DNA of 35,389 bases, from assembly GCA_041487495.1 (NCBI GenBank), contig JBGPNN010000004.1, positions 1 to 35,389 on the forward strand, written 5' to 3'. Each line of letters opens with the position of its first letter. Within the stretch, counting starts at the first letter, position 1. The stretch is from JBGPNN01 sp041487495 (GTDB lineage: Bacteria; Sysuimicrobiota; Sysuimicrobiia; Sysuimicrobiales; Humicultoraceae). Positions 16,077-24,201 of this stretch are shown piece by piece. The notes beneath the pieces are model-generated. The model searched no databases and was not told where the DNA came from. It saw nothing but the letters and a program-made list of their open reading frames with translations. A program made the position numbers and the translations under genes.

Positions 16077-16271
16077 AACGCAGGCCCCCCTCAAATCGAA
16101 CCTCGGCCCCGGCCGTGCGTCGGGGAGGGCTCGTGGGCAAATTATCGCACGAGGGGCCTCGGCGCCGCCAGGCAGCGGTTCGCTCGGGTGCCAGAGCACC
16201 GTCTCTCAAGTCTACCACCGTGTGTCCAGCGATGGTGAACCGGGGACCCGCGGCCGGCGCTCAGGCGGCGG
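16077..16271. promoter_or_regulatory. 195-bp intergenic region before the secreted-protein/phn operon
   Basis: The region separates nrdJ from the secreted-protein gene. On the minus strand GATAAT (5 of 6 matches to the -10 consensus) lies inside a hairpin formed by CTCGTG and CACGAG, but no convincing -35 is seen at 17 bp. No terminator with a T-run was found for nrdJ. I see no ORF with coding character here. Confidence 0.35.
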
Positions 16272-18767
16272 TCAGCACCTCGAATATCCGCACTGCCTGC
16301 AGGTGGCGCAGCCGTTCTCGTGCACGAGCGACGACCCACAGTCGGGGCAGATGCCGATGAATTCCAGCGCGATGTCGCCGACGCCCCGGCTCGCCGGCCC
16401 CTCGGGCGCGGGGCTGCCGTTGCCACCAACCACCGGTGCAACTTTGGTCCCTGCCTCGGCCGTCTGCGGCGGCGGGGCAAATCGCAATACCCCCTGCCGC
16501 GTGCGCGGCCCGGGTTCGGGCAGTGCGTCGGCGCGGGGGAAGGCCTTGTCCGGTCGGAAACCGTCGCCGTAGAGCACGCGCCCGAGCGCCAGCGCGACGG
16601 CCTGGGCAATCGTGCTGACCCGCACCACGGTGCCGTCCGCAGCGCGATCGAACGCCAGTTCCTTGCTCTGCACGCGCCACAGTTGCTCGATGATATCGCG
16701 GGGGTCCAACCCCCCACGCAGCGCAAGCGACGCCATCCGGCCGATCGCTTCCGCCTCCACGTCCAGCGAATGGACGAAAACTTCGCACACGCCGAGTTCG
16801 TCTTCGTTGATAACGACGTAGACGCGGCCGCGCGGGGTCTCGATACGCTCGGTACGGCCTGAGGTCACCTTTGGCCTGACTCTCGGGGTCACGCGCACCG
16901 GCGCCGGCGCAGCCGCGGCCGCGGCGGCCGTTGCCGACAAGGACTGGCCCTTGGCCTGCGCCTCAGTAATCAGGATGCCTTCGCGGCTGCCCTCCCGGTA
17001 CACGGTGATGCCCTTGCAGCCCATCTTCCACGCCTGCAGGTAGATCCGCTCGACGTCTTCCGGCGGGGTATCTTCCGCCAGGTTGACGGTCGAGGAGATC
17101 GAGTGGTCGACATGTTTCTGGATCGCGGCCTGCATGCGCACCCGCATCTCCGGCTGAATTTGATGCGAGGTGACGAAGTAGGCCGGCAGGTCCTTCTCGT
17201 GCTCGATGCCAAACCGGCGCATGTATTCCCGGACGAGCGGATGGTAGACGGTGAACACTTCTTGTGAAAGCGACTCGGACCGCCGAATGTACGAGATGTC
17301 GAAGATCGGTTCAATACCGCTGGTCACGCCCGCCAGTGCGGCGCCGCTCCCCACCGGCGGGACCGTCAGCAGCGCCACGTTCCGCAGGCCGTGCCGCTCG
17401 ATGCGCTCGCGCACCTTTGGCGACAGCGTCTGGATGAAGGGTGACGCCAGATGTTGCCGCGCATCGTAGCCCGGAAACGTTCCCTTCTCGATCGCGAGGT
17501 TCACACTCTCGTCGTACACGATCGCCTTGATCCGGTCGAACAACCCGTCGACGAACGTCACGGCGCCATCGGTATCGTACTTCAATCCCAGCTTGATGAG
17601 CATATCGCCCAGCGCCGTGAACCCGACACCGATGCGGCGCGAGTAGAGGCTGGCCTCGCGCTGCTGCGGCAGTGGGTGCTTGTCGGCGTTGTAGTCCAGG
17701 ACGTTGTCCAGGAAGCGTGTCACATAGCGCAGCGCCCGCTCCAGGCCTTCCCAGTCCACGCGGGCCTGAGAGGTGAACTCGTCCTGGACGAAGCACGCCA
17801 GGTTGACGTTGCCCAGGCAGCAGCACCCGTAGGGTTCCAAGGGGATTTCACTGCAGGGATTGGTCGTCACCACACCCATACCGTTGTACTCGGACGTGGA
17901 CCAGCGTTTGACCGTGTCCCAGAAAATGACGCCCGGCTCCGCATGGTCGCGGGCGCCTTTGATGATCTCGCCCCAGATCTCACGGGCCCGCTGGGTCTTG
18001 CGAAATTGCGCCCGCTCGTTCTCGAACGCCAGGTCCCACGTGCCGTCCTCTTCAACGGCACGCATGAAGGCATCCGAGATCCGGACGCTGATGTTGGCAT
18101 AGCGCACCTTGTCCAGGTTGCGCTTCACCTTGATGAAGTCCAACAGGTCGGGGTGACCGTCGCCAATGGTGATCATCAGGGCGCCACGGCGGCCCGACTG
18201 ACCGATCGTCCCGGTCGTGAGCGAGAAGAGCTCCATAAACGAGACCGAGCCCGTGCTACTGCGCGCCGCGTTGTTCACGGGCGCGCCGCGCGGTCGCAAG
18301 ACCGAGATGTCGGTACCGACCCCACCACCCAGGCTGTAGGTCCGGGCGGCTTCTTTCATCCACTCGAAGATCGACTCGATGGAGTCGTCCTTCACGGGAA
18401 TGACGTAGCAGTTCAACGCCGTGACACGCCGGCTATTGCCGGCGGCGTGCATGATGCGCCCCCCGGGTATGAAACGGAAGTCCTCCAGCAGCCAGCCAAA
18501 CTTCTGCGTCCATTCGGCCCGCTTCTCCGGTGCCTCGACCGACGCGAGCTCGCGGGCGATCCGCTGCCACATCTGCTGTGGTGTCCGCTCGACCACTTTC
18601 CCGTCACGATCGCGGAGGGCGTATTTGTCATGGAAGACGCGCGCCGGGAGCTCGTCGCCGTTGAAGGCGGCGAGGGTCTCAGGGGAGAGATCCGATGAGG
18701 CAGCATACCCGACAGGCTCGCGTCGCGGGGTTTGCGGGTGGGTCGAAGAGGACGATGCGCCATCCAT
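16272..18767 (-). CDS. nrdJ: Class II (adenosylcobalamin-dependent) ribonucleotide reductase
   Basis: The 831-aa protein reduces ribonucleotides to deoxyribonucleotides using adenosylcobalamin, without needing oxygen. The active-site segment NPCSEIPLEPYGCCCLGN (303-320) gives N303, C305 and E307 as catalytic residues. C120 (ALNCYV) and one of C315-C317 should form the redox pair. After the barrel comes an Ala-rich linker (about 630-650), a TSCPD domain (VYVVINEDELGVCEVFVHS and after) and a C-terminal zinc-ribbon-like region CPDCGSSL...CRQCGYSRC that probably regenerates the active-site disulfide. Length fits the family. GGGGGTGA precedes ATG 18767. It lies 27 nt behind nrdR and shares its promoter. 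Confidence 0.95.
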   Translation of the reverse strand: MDGASSSSTHPQTPRREPVGYAASSDLSPETLAAFNGDELPARVFHDKYALRDRDGKVVERTPQQMWQRIARELASVEAPEKRAEWTQKFGWLLEDFRFIPGGRIMHAAGNSRRVTALNCYVIPVKDDSIESIFEWMKEAARTYSLGGGVGTDISVLRPRGAPVNNAARSSTGSVSFMELFSLTTGTIGQSGRRGALMITIGDGHPDLLDFIKVKRNLDKVRYANISVRISDAFMRAVEEDGTWDLAFENERAQFRKTQRAREIWGEIIKGARDHAEPGVIFWDTVKRWSTSEYNGMGVVTTNPCSEIPLEPYGCCCLGNVNLACFVQDEFTSQARVDWEGLERALRYVTRFLDNVLDYNADKHPLPQQREASLYSRRIGVGFTALGDMLIKLGLKYDTDGAVTFVDGLFDRIKAIVYDESVNLAIEKGTFPGYDARQHLASPFIQTLSPKVRERIERHGLRNVALLTVPPVGSGAALAGVTSGIEPIFDISYIRRSESLSQEVFTVYHPLVREYMRRFGIEHEKDLPAYFVTSHQIQPEMRVRMQAAIQKHVDHSISSTVNLAEDTPPEDVERIYLQAWKMGCKGITVYREGSREGILITEAQAKGQSLSATAAAAAAAPAPVRVTPRVRPKVTSGRTERIETPRGRVYVVINEDELGVCEVFVHSLDVEAEAIGRMASLALRGGLDPRDIIEQLWRVQSKELAFDRAADGTVVRVSTIAQAVALALGRVLYGDGFRPDKAFPRADALPEPGPRTRQGVLRFAPPPQTAEAGTKVAPVVGGNGSPAPEGPASRGVGDIALEFIGICPDCGSSLVHENGCATCRQCGYSRC

Positions 18768-18794
18768 AGGAAGTCACCCCCGGGAATAATCTCG

Positions 18795-19316
18795 TTATCG
18801 AGTGCGGTGTGGGTCGGGCAGCGGGATCAGTGGCACTTGGTCGCGCAAGGCATCTTCGCGGCGCTTGCGTTCCTTGAAGGTCTCGATTTCCTCCGCGATG
18901 GAGTCCACGTCCTGAAACCGCCGGTGCTCGGAGGCAAACCGAACGTAGGCAACGTCGTCCAACCGCCGCAAGCGCTCCATCACCAGATCACCGATGAGGG
19001 CCGAGGGAATTTCCGGCGTGCCCTGTTGACGGACGTCCCGCTCGACGCCATCAACGAGGCTATCCGTCGCCTCCATGGAGATCGGGCGCTTGCCGCAGGC
19101 GCGCACGACGCCGGCCAGTACCTTCGCCCGATCGAAGGGCTCGCGCCGGCCGTCGCGCTTCACCACCATGAGCGGGGCCAGATCGGCTCGTTCGTACGTC
19201 GTAAAGCGGCGCTCACAGCCCAAACATTCGCGCCGGCGCCGGATGGCACGTCCGTCCAGTACGGGTCGGGAATCAAGGACCTTGCTTTCCTCGTGGCCGC
19301 AAACCGGACATCGCAT
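18795..19316 (-). CDS. nrdR: NrdR, transcriptional repressor of ribonucleotide reductase genes
   Basis: The 173-aa protein has an N-terminal zinc ribbon (C3, C6, C31, C34) followed by an ATP-cone (about 48-138, with VVKRDGRREPFDRAKVL). The ATP-cone senses ATP/dATP and controls DNA binding to NrdR boxes in nrd promoters. It is directly upstream of nrdJ, so it probably represses its own operon. The Pro-rich tail is a little longer than in many homologues. ATG 19316 has GGTGGGG seven bases upstream. A near-consensus promoter with an inverted repeat lies just in front. Confidence 0.95.
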   Translation of the reverse strand: MRCPVCGHEESKVLDSRPVLDGRAIRRRRECLGCERRFTTYERADLAPLMVVKRDGRREPFDRAKVLAGVVRACGKRPISMEATDSLVDGVERDVRQQGTPEIPSALIGDLVMERLRRLDDVAYVRFASEHRRFQDVDSIAEEIETFKERKRREDALRDQVPLIPLPDPHRTR

Positions 19317-19346
19317 AGGAGGACCCCACCGGTAGAGGCAAAGTCG

Positions 19347-19375
19347 ATTCTAGAACCCCATATCTAGCGTGTCAA
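19347..19375 (-). promoter_or_regulatory. Strong sigma-70-type promoter of nrdR-nrdJ
   Basis: A perfect TTGACA (19370-19375) and TAGAAT (19347-19352, 5 of 6) are separated by exactly 17 bp on the minus strand. Transcription would start near 19340, giving a leader of about 25 nt before nrdR. This is the best-matching promoter in the window. Confidence 0.75.
19350..19367. promoter_or_regulatory. Inverted repeat in the nrdR promoter, possible operator
   Basis: CTAGA (19350-19354) and TCTAG (19363-19367) form an inverted repeat with an 8-bp spacer and overlap the -10 and spacer. The adjoining ACACGCTAGATATGGG partly resembles a NrdR box (about 9-10 of 16 positions by eye). A repressor bound here would block the promoter. 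That this is the NrdR site is inference. Confidence 0.4.
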
Positions 19376-19444
19376 CGCCGGCTTCCACCGTCTCAAGCCA
19401 CCAGGTGCTGCCACGCTACCGTTATCTCGGCCGCACGGCGTCCC

Positions 19445-20653
19445 TCACGGATTCGGCAGGCGGCGCGCTTCCAGGATGCGGGCTCCCAGGACGAGGACGG
19501 AGGCGGCCGCCAGGACCAGGGTCGCTACGGTGATCCCCAGTCCGACGGCCGACGCGCGGCCAGCCAGGACGTTCTGGAACGCGAGGCCGGCATTCAGGAC
19601 GGGAACCAGGGGTATCCAGGCCCGATCCCCGCCGTCGTCCAGCAGGGGCACCAGCATCACGGGCAGCGCCACAAGCAGGTAGAGCCCGGTGAAGGCTTGC
19701 TGGGCCTCCCTGAGGCTGCGGGCGCCCAGGCTCAGGACCACCTGCACCGCGGACAGGAAGGCTCCCAGCGCGACCGCCACGAACAGCAACTGAGCGGCCA
19801 CGCCCGCCGGGAGGGTGGGTACCGCCTGGTCAACCAGCAACCATGCGCCAAGCCAGAGCGACAGCAGGCTGGCTGCCACCATCACGACGGCGGCCACCAC
19901 GGCTGGAACCAGCACCGCAAGGAACTTCCCCGTCACGAGCGCGCCCCGTGGCGGCGGGCTGACAAGCAGCGCGTCCAGGCTGCCTCGCTCGCGCTCGCCC
20001 ACTCCCACATCCAGCGCGGCATACTGCCCGCCAAGGAGGAGCCAGACGGCCAGGAAGAATGGGAGGGCTGTGCCCAGGACCGCCCCGCCGGCCTGCCGGG
20101 TGGAGGCGAGGGGTCGCGGCTCCACCACGACCGGCACCACCTGCTCGGGATCGAGACCCCGGCCGCTGGCGGCGGCACGCAGCTCTCGCAGCGCCAGCTT
20201 CGCGGCGACCCGCGTGACCTTCTCGACCGCGGCCCGAGACACCAGGCGGGTTTCGTCGAACAGTACGGTCACCTTCCTCGGCCGGCTGCGGCCCCCGTCG
20301 TCGATGAGCACCGCGTCGATCTCGCCCCGTTGCAGTGCGACGCGAGGCGAAGCGGTCGAGACGATACTAAAGACGCGTTCGTCGAATCCCGCGGCCGCCA
20401 GCCCCGAGGCATCGCCGCCCTCGACTGCGACCCGCGCCGGCCGTTCCCGCAACGCGGCCTCCTGCCGCCTGGCCAGCGCGGGCATCGCGAGCACGATCAG
20501 CGGCATGATGATCGCCGGCACGACGACCGCAGCGATCAGCGTCCGACGGTCGCGCAGCGTCTCGCGCATCTCCTTGCGGAAGACAGCCAGAGCCGCCCGG
20601 CGCCAGCGGCCGCGACGTGGCTCTTGGATCGTCTCGCCGTCGCGCGGGCTCAC
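19445..20653 (-). CDS. ABC-2 type transporter permease (NatB-like), no adjacent ATPase
   Basis: The 402-aa protein begins with a cytosolic FRKEMRETLRDRRTL segment typical of ABC-2/NatB permeases. A first helix follows (about 37-60), then a large extracytoplasmic loop (about 61-230) and five or so helices to the C-terminus. A conserved GVGERERGSLDALLVSPP segment lies on the cytosolic side. NatB-type proteins export sodium or other small substrates with an ATPase (NatA). None is encoded here, so the partner is elsewhere or the substrate differs. The GTG start overlaps the stop of the M50 peptidase gene (GTGA), which follows ftsZ, so all three are probably co-expressed. Confidence 0.8.
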   Translation of the reverse strand: MSPRDGETIQEPRRGRWRRAALAVFRKEMRETLRDRRTLIAAVVVPAIIMPLIVLAMPALARRQEAALRERPARVAVEGGDASGLAAAGFDERVFSIVSTASPRVALQRGEIDAVLIDDGGRSRPRKVTVLFDETRLVSRAAVEKVTRVAAKLALRELRAAASGRGLDPEQVVPVVVEPRPLASTRQAGGAVLGTALPFFLAVWLLLGGQYAALDVGVGERERGSLDALLVSPPPRGALVTGKFLAVLVPAVVAAVVMVAASLLSLWLGAWLLVDQAVPTLPAGVAAQLLFVAVALGAFLSAVQVVLSLGARSLREAQQAFTGLYLLVALPVMLVPLLDDGGDRAWIPLVPVLNAGLAFQNVLAGRASAVGLGITVATLVLAAASVLVLGARILEARRLPNP

Positions 20654-21792
20654 CGGAACAGGGGAATCGTCAGGCTCACGACGCTCAGCGCGAAGATGGC
20701 GATCAGGAGAATCCCCACCAGGCGGCGCGATGGGGACAACGGTGAGAGGTCGTCCAACGGACCCGGATGGCCGCGGCGCGTCAATAGCAGGATCAGGATT
20801 GCCATGGGGTAGGCACCGATCAGGGCGGCGAGGGCCGCGCCGACGTACGAGAGGACGCGGTGGACGCGAGCATCGAAGACCGCCCGCACCGCGTGCCCGC
20901 CGTCCAACATACCCGCGGGTAAGAGGTTGATGCTGGTCACGACGAGGCCAAACCAGCCGGCAAAGAGTACCGGATGGCCCAGCACGACGCTGCCCGGAGG
21001 CGGATTGAGCAGGACCTGGATCATCCACCTGATCAGCAGAGGATCAGGATAGTTGGTGAGGGCGAAACGTCTGACGAGTTCCTCGGGAACCACCGGGGAC
21101 CTGAGCACACCGTAGATCAGCACGGGAATGGCCACAAGGAACCCGGCAATGGGTCCGGATGCTCCCAAATCCATCAGGGAGTCCCGGTTGGGGGCCGGCG
21201 TCCGCGTGACGATCACGGCGCCCATCGTGCCTGGGAGCGGCGCCAACGGCACCATCGGGATGAAGTAGGGCAGGCTGGCGTCGATACCACGGCGCACCGC
21301 CACGAGTTTATGTCCCATCTCGTGCGCAAGCAAGATGAGCAGCAGCGCGGCCGAGAACGTCAGGCCACCACCAATGGGGGTGATCGCACAGTCCAAACGG
21401 ATCTGCGCCTGGAGTTCCTGGCACAACCCACGCAACCCCTCGGCCGTTTGCAAACCGGATAGGAACGTCGTGGCCACCGTGGCGAGGAACAGCAATGCGT
21501 TGACCTGCCATTTCCACTGCCCGGGCGGCGGCTTGGGCACCAGGATGAGCGCGGTCTGGTCGCCTTGCCGGCGCAGCAACGGCAGCAAGCCGAGCGGCGC
21601 CAGGCGCCGCTGCAGTTCGAGGAAACGCTCCCGGATCCCGCCCACGGCGGGCAGCAGGAAGACAGGCTGCGGCCCTTCGACCGCTCTTGCCCCCGGCAGC
21701 AGCGCCTCGACGTGCCCGCGGGCGGCGTCGAGGCGCTGATCCAGATCGGCCGGCGCGTCGGACGCGCCGGGCGTGGACCCGTTCGGCTTCAC
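20650..21792 (-). CDS. M50-family site-2-protease-like membrane metallopeptidase
   Basis: The 380-aa polytopic protein carries HEMGH (157-161) in a helix and a downstream LDGGH (296-300, with D297), the zinc-binding and third-ligand motifs of site-2 proteases. A soluble N-terminal region of about 95 residues precedes the first helix, an arrangement seen in EGY-like and archaeal S2P homologues and not in PDZ-containing RseP. It probably cleaves a transmembrane substrate inside the membrane; the substrate is unknown and no anti-sigma factor gene is near. GTG 21792 is 12 nt past the ftsZ stop with no ribosome site, so translation is probably coupled to ftsZ. Confidence 0.83.
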   Translation of the reverse strand: MKPNGSTPGASDAPADLDQRLDAARGHVEALLPGARAVEGPQPVFLLPAVGGIRERFLELQRRLAPLGLLPLLRRQGDQTALILVPKPPPGQWKWQVNALLFLATVATTFLSGLQTAEGLRGLCQELQAQIRLDCAITPIGGGLTFSAALLLILLAHEMGHKLVAVRRGIDASLPYFIPMVPLAPLPGTMGAVIVTRTPAPNRDSLMDLGASGPIAGFLVAIPVLIYGVLRSPVVPEELVRRFALTNYPDPLLIRWMIQVLLNPPPGSVVLGHPVLFAGWFGLVVTSINLLPAGMLDGGHAVRAVFDARVHRVLSYVGAALAALIGAYPMAILILLLTRRGHPGPLDDLSPLSPSRRLVGILLIAIFALSVVSLTIPLFR

Positions 21793-21804
21793 GACGGAGA
21801 CGCG

Positions 21805-22860
21805 CTAGCGGCGGCGCAAGAAGGCCGGGATGTCGAGATCGTCGATGAGCCGGACAGGTTCCTTGGTCTTCTCCGGCGTGGCCGCCACCGGCTCGTGCTC
21901 GCGCCGGACCATGTCGAACCCGGTCGCGATCACCGTGATGCGCACCTCATCGTGAATCTTCTCGTCGATCACGGCGCCGAAAATGATGTTGGCCTCGGGG
22001 TCTGCCGCATCGCGGATGATCTGCGCGGCCTCGCTCACCTCGAGCAGGCCCAGGTCGGTTCCGCCGGTCACGTTAATGAGCACCCCGCGGGCGCCTTCCA
22101 TCGACGTCTCGAGCAGCGGGCTGCTTATCGCCGCTTGTGCCGCGCGGCTCGCGCGTTCGTCGCCTGAAGCCACGCCGATCCCAATCAGCGCCGATCCCGC
22201 CTCGGCCATGATCGTGCGTACATCGGCGAAGTCCAGGTTGATCAGACCGGGGACGGTAATCAGGTCGGCGATGCCCTGCACGCCCTGGCGGAGCACGTCG
22301 TCGGCCGTGCGGAAGGCCTCGATGACGGTCGCCTGCCGATCGATGATCTGCAGCAGCCGGTCGTTGGGGATCGTGATCAGCGTGTTGACCTTTTGCCGCA
22401 GGCTCTTGATGCCGTCCTCGGCGGCCGTGCAGCGGCGCTTGCCCTCGAAGCCGAAGGGCTTCGTGACAACGCCGATCGTGAGCGCGTTGTGCTCGCGCGC
22501 CAGTTCCGCCACCACCGGTGCCCCGCCGGTGCCGGTGCCGCCGCCCATCCCGGCGGTAATGAACACCATGTCGGCGCCACCAAGGGCATCGCGCAAATCG
22601 TCGCGGCTCTCCTCGGCCGCTTGGCGCCCGACGTTTGGGTCACCGCCGGCGCCCAGGCCCCGAGTCACTTTGGCCCCAATATGGATCTTCTTGTCGGCCG
22701 ACGAAAGCGCGAGCGCCTGAGCGTCGGTGTTAATTGCGATAAATTCAACCCCGCGCAATCCCGCGGAGATCATCCGGTTGACGGCGTTGCTTCCTCCGCC
22801 TCCCACACCCACCACTTTGATCGCCGCATACCGACGAAGATCGCGCTCAACGTTCGCCAT
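21805..22860 (-). CDS. ftsZ: FtsZ, tubulin-like division GTPase
   Basis: The 351-aa protein polymerises into the Z-ring. It has the GTP-binding tubulin signature GGGTGTG (106-112), the N-terminal VGVGGGGSNAVNRM loop, and the T7-loop residues in NLDFADVRTIM. A short variable linker precedes the C-terminal peptide DIPAFLRRR, which binds FtsA and SepF. ATG 22860 is preferred over the adjacent ATG 22863 because GGAGG is then correctly spaced. The gene follows ftsA by 41 nt. All key residues look intact. Confidence 0.97.
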   Translation of the reverse strand: MANVERDLRRYAAIKVVGVGGGGSNAVNRMISAGLRGVEFIAINTDAQALALSSADKKIHIGAKVTRGLGAGGDPNVGRQAAEESRDDLRDALGGADMVFITAGMGGGTGTGGAPVVAELAREHNALTIGVVTKPFGFEGKRRCTAAEDGIKSLRQKVNTLITIPNDRLLQIIDRQATVIEAFRTADDVLRQGVQGIADLITVPGLINLDFADVRTIMAEAGSALIGIGVASGDERASRAAQAAISSPLLETSMEGARGVLINVTGGTDLGLLEVSEAAQIIRDAADPEANIIFGAVIDEKIHDEVRITVIATGFDMVRREHEPVAATPEKTKEPVRLIDDLDIPAFLRRR

Positions 22861-22901
22861 CATACCCCTCCTCGACGTAACGTCCCGCTGCCTGAGGCGG
22901 C

Positions 22902-24140
22902 TTACCCTCCCTGGAGGATCTCCCGCACCCATTCCCGGGCACGCTCCAAGAACGACTTTGTGCCGTTGCGATGCACAGTGCTGGTCCGCGTCCGCGCCCT
23001 CGCGCCGTGCAGGACCAGACCGACGCCGGTGCTGTACGCCGGGCTCCGTACGGCCTCGACCAGGCCGGAGACCTGATTCGGAAGACCAATGCGGGCCGGC
23101 AGGCCGAGCCGGCGTTCAACATACTCTTCCAGCCCCTCCAGCTGCGCCGTGCCGCCGGTGAGCACGATGCCGGCCGGTATGCGGTGCGTGTACCCGCTAC
23201 GACCGATCTCGGTCTGGACCAGCGAAAAGATCTCGTCGAGGCGCGGCTCGATGTACTCGGCCAGTAGCCGGCGGGGCAGCACACGCGGCTCCCGGCCGCC
23301 GACGTTGAACACTTCAATCATCTCGCCCTCGGTCACGATTGCCGGTGTCGCCGCGCCCCAGCGAATTTTCAACTTCTCCGCCTCGGGCATCGGCGTGCGC
23401 ATCCCCACGGCAATGTCGCTGGTCAGGTGGGCGCCCGCGACCGGCAGGATCGCCACGTGACACAGGCCGCCGTTCGCGAAGATGCCGACACTCGTCGTGC
23501 CGCCGCCCAGGTCAGCGACGACGGCTCCCAGATCTCGCTCCTCGGCGCTTAGCACTGCCTCCGCAGAGGCCAGCGGTTCGAGGACGATCTCGTCGACCTC
23601 GAGGCCGGCACGCTGCGCGCACTTTGCGACGTTCGCGAGCGCGGTGGCCACCCCGGTGACGATGTGCGCTTCGACCTCCAGTCGCACCCCGAACATGCCG
23701 ATGGGCCGCTTGACGCCGTCCTGCCCGTCCACGACGAAATCGCGCGGCAAGAGGTGAATGATCTCGCGGTCCGAGGCCGGCAACGCGGACATCCGTGCCG
23801 CGTCGACCACGCGCGCCACATCGCTTTCGGCGATCTCGTGATCACCCCGCGCCACGGCGACGACGCCACGGCTGTCGGCTGATGCAATGTGCTCCCCGGA
23901 CACTGCCACGTAGGCTGAGCTCACCTTGACCCCGGCCATGCGTTCCGCGCGCTCGACCGCCTGCTCGATGGCCGAAACGGTCGAGTCGAGGTCGACAACG
24001 ACGCCACGGCGAACCCCGCCCGAAAGTGCCGTGCCTACGCCCACGATGTGGACGTCGTTATCTTCGTCCACCTCGCCAACGATGGCGCACACCTTGGTGG
24101 TCCCAATGTCCAGGCCCACAACTGGGCCCCGGCGTGCCAT
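22902..24140 (-). CDS. ftsA: FtsA, actin-like membrane anchor of FtsZ
   Basis: The 412-aa actin-fold ATPase has phosphate-binding VGLDIGTTKVCA (8-19), an SHS2-like 1C region, ADLGGGTTSVG and GIVLTGGTAQLEG. Its C-terminal segment SFLERAREWVREILQ is an amphipathic helix that would anchor FtsZ to the membrane. The SD is a modest AGGTAG, which sits inside a small hairpin (24144-24156). A 61-nt gap to ftsQ breaks the run of overlapping genes, and a second hairpin lies in that gap. SepF is encoded 12 kb away, so two FtsZ anchors are available. Confidence 0.96.
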   Translation of the reverse strand: MARRGPVVGLDIGTTKVCAIVGEVDEDNDVHIVGVGTALSGGVRRGVVVDLDSTVSAIEQAVERAERMAGVKVSSAYVAVSGEHIASADSRGVVAVARGDHEIAESDVARVVDAARMSALPASDREIIHLLPRDFVVDGQDGVKRPIGMFGVRLEVEAHIVTGVATALANVAKCAQRAGLEVDEIVLEPLASAEAVLSAEERDLGAVVADLGGGTTSVGIFANGGLCHVAILPVAGAHLTSDIAVGMRTPMPEAEKLKIRWGAATPAIVTEGEMIEVFNVGGREPRVLPRRLLAEYIEPRLDEIFSLVQTEIGRSGYTHRIPAGIVLTGGTAQLEGLEEYVERRLGLPARIGLPNQVSGLVEAVRSPAYSTGVGLVLHGARARTRTSTVHRNGTKSFLERAREWVREILQGG

Positions 24141-24143
24141 ATG

Positions 24144-24156
24144 CTACCTATGGTAG
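24144..24156 (-). repeat. Small hairpin covering the ftsA ribosome site
   Basis: CTACC and GGTAG are complementary around ATA, and the GGTAG arm is part of the ftsA Shine-Dalgarno region. Folding would hide the ribosome site. The stem is only 5 bp, so the effect may be small. Confidence 0.35.
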
Positions 24157-24169
24157 AGTCTGGATTTAT

Positions 24170-24191
24170 GCGCCCCTAGATCTGGGTGCGC
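24170..24191. repeat. Imperfect inverted repeat between ftsQ and ftsA
   Basis: GCGCCCCTAGATCTGGGTGCGC is nearly self-complementary (one mismatch and one wobble) with an AGATCT core. No T-run follows, so it is not an obvious terminator. It could stabilise or process the mRNA between ftsQ and ftsA, or serve as a binding site. Confidence 0.45.
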
Positions 24192-24201
24192 TATTCCACA
24201 C

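Noticed and set aside
16900..16950. Poly-alanine coding stretch in nrdJ as a possible repeat element
   Set aside because: It is the GCx-rich interdomain linker of NrdJ, not a separate repeat.
20654..21028. Extended start for the ABC permease inside the M50 gene
   Set aside because: Low-complexity sequence in the wrong frame of the M50 gene; GTG 20653 in a GTGA overlap fits.
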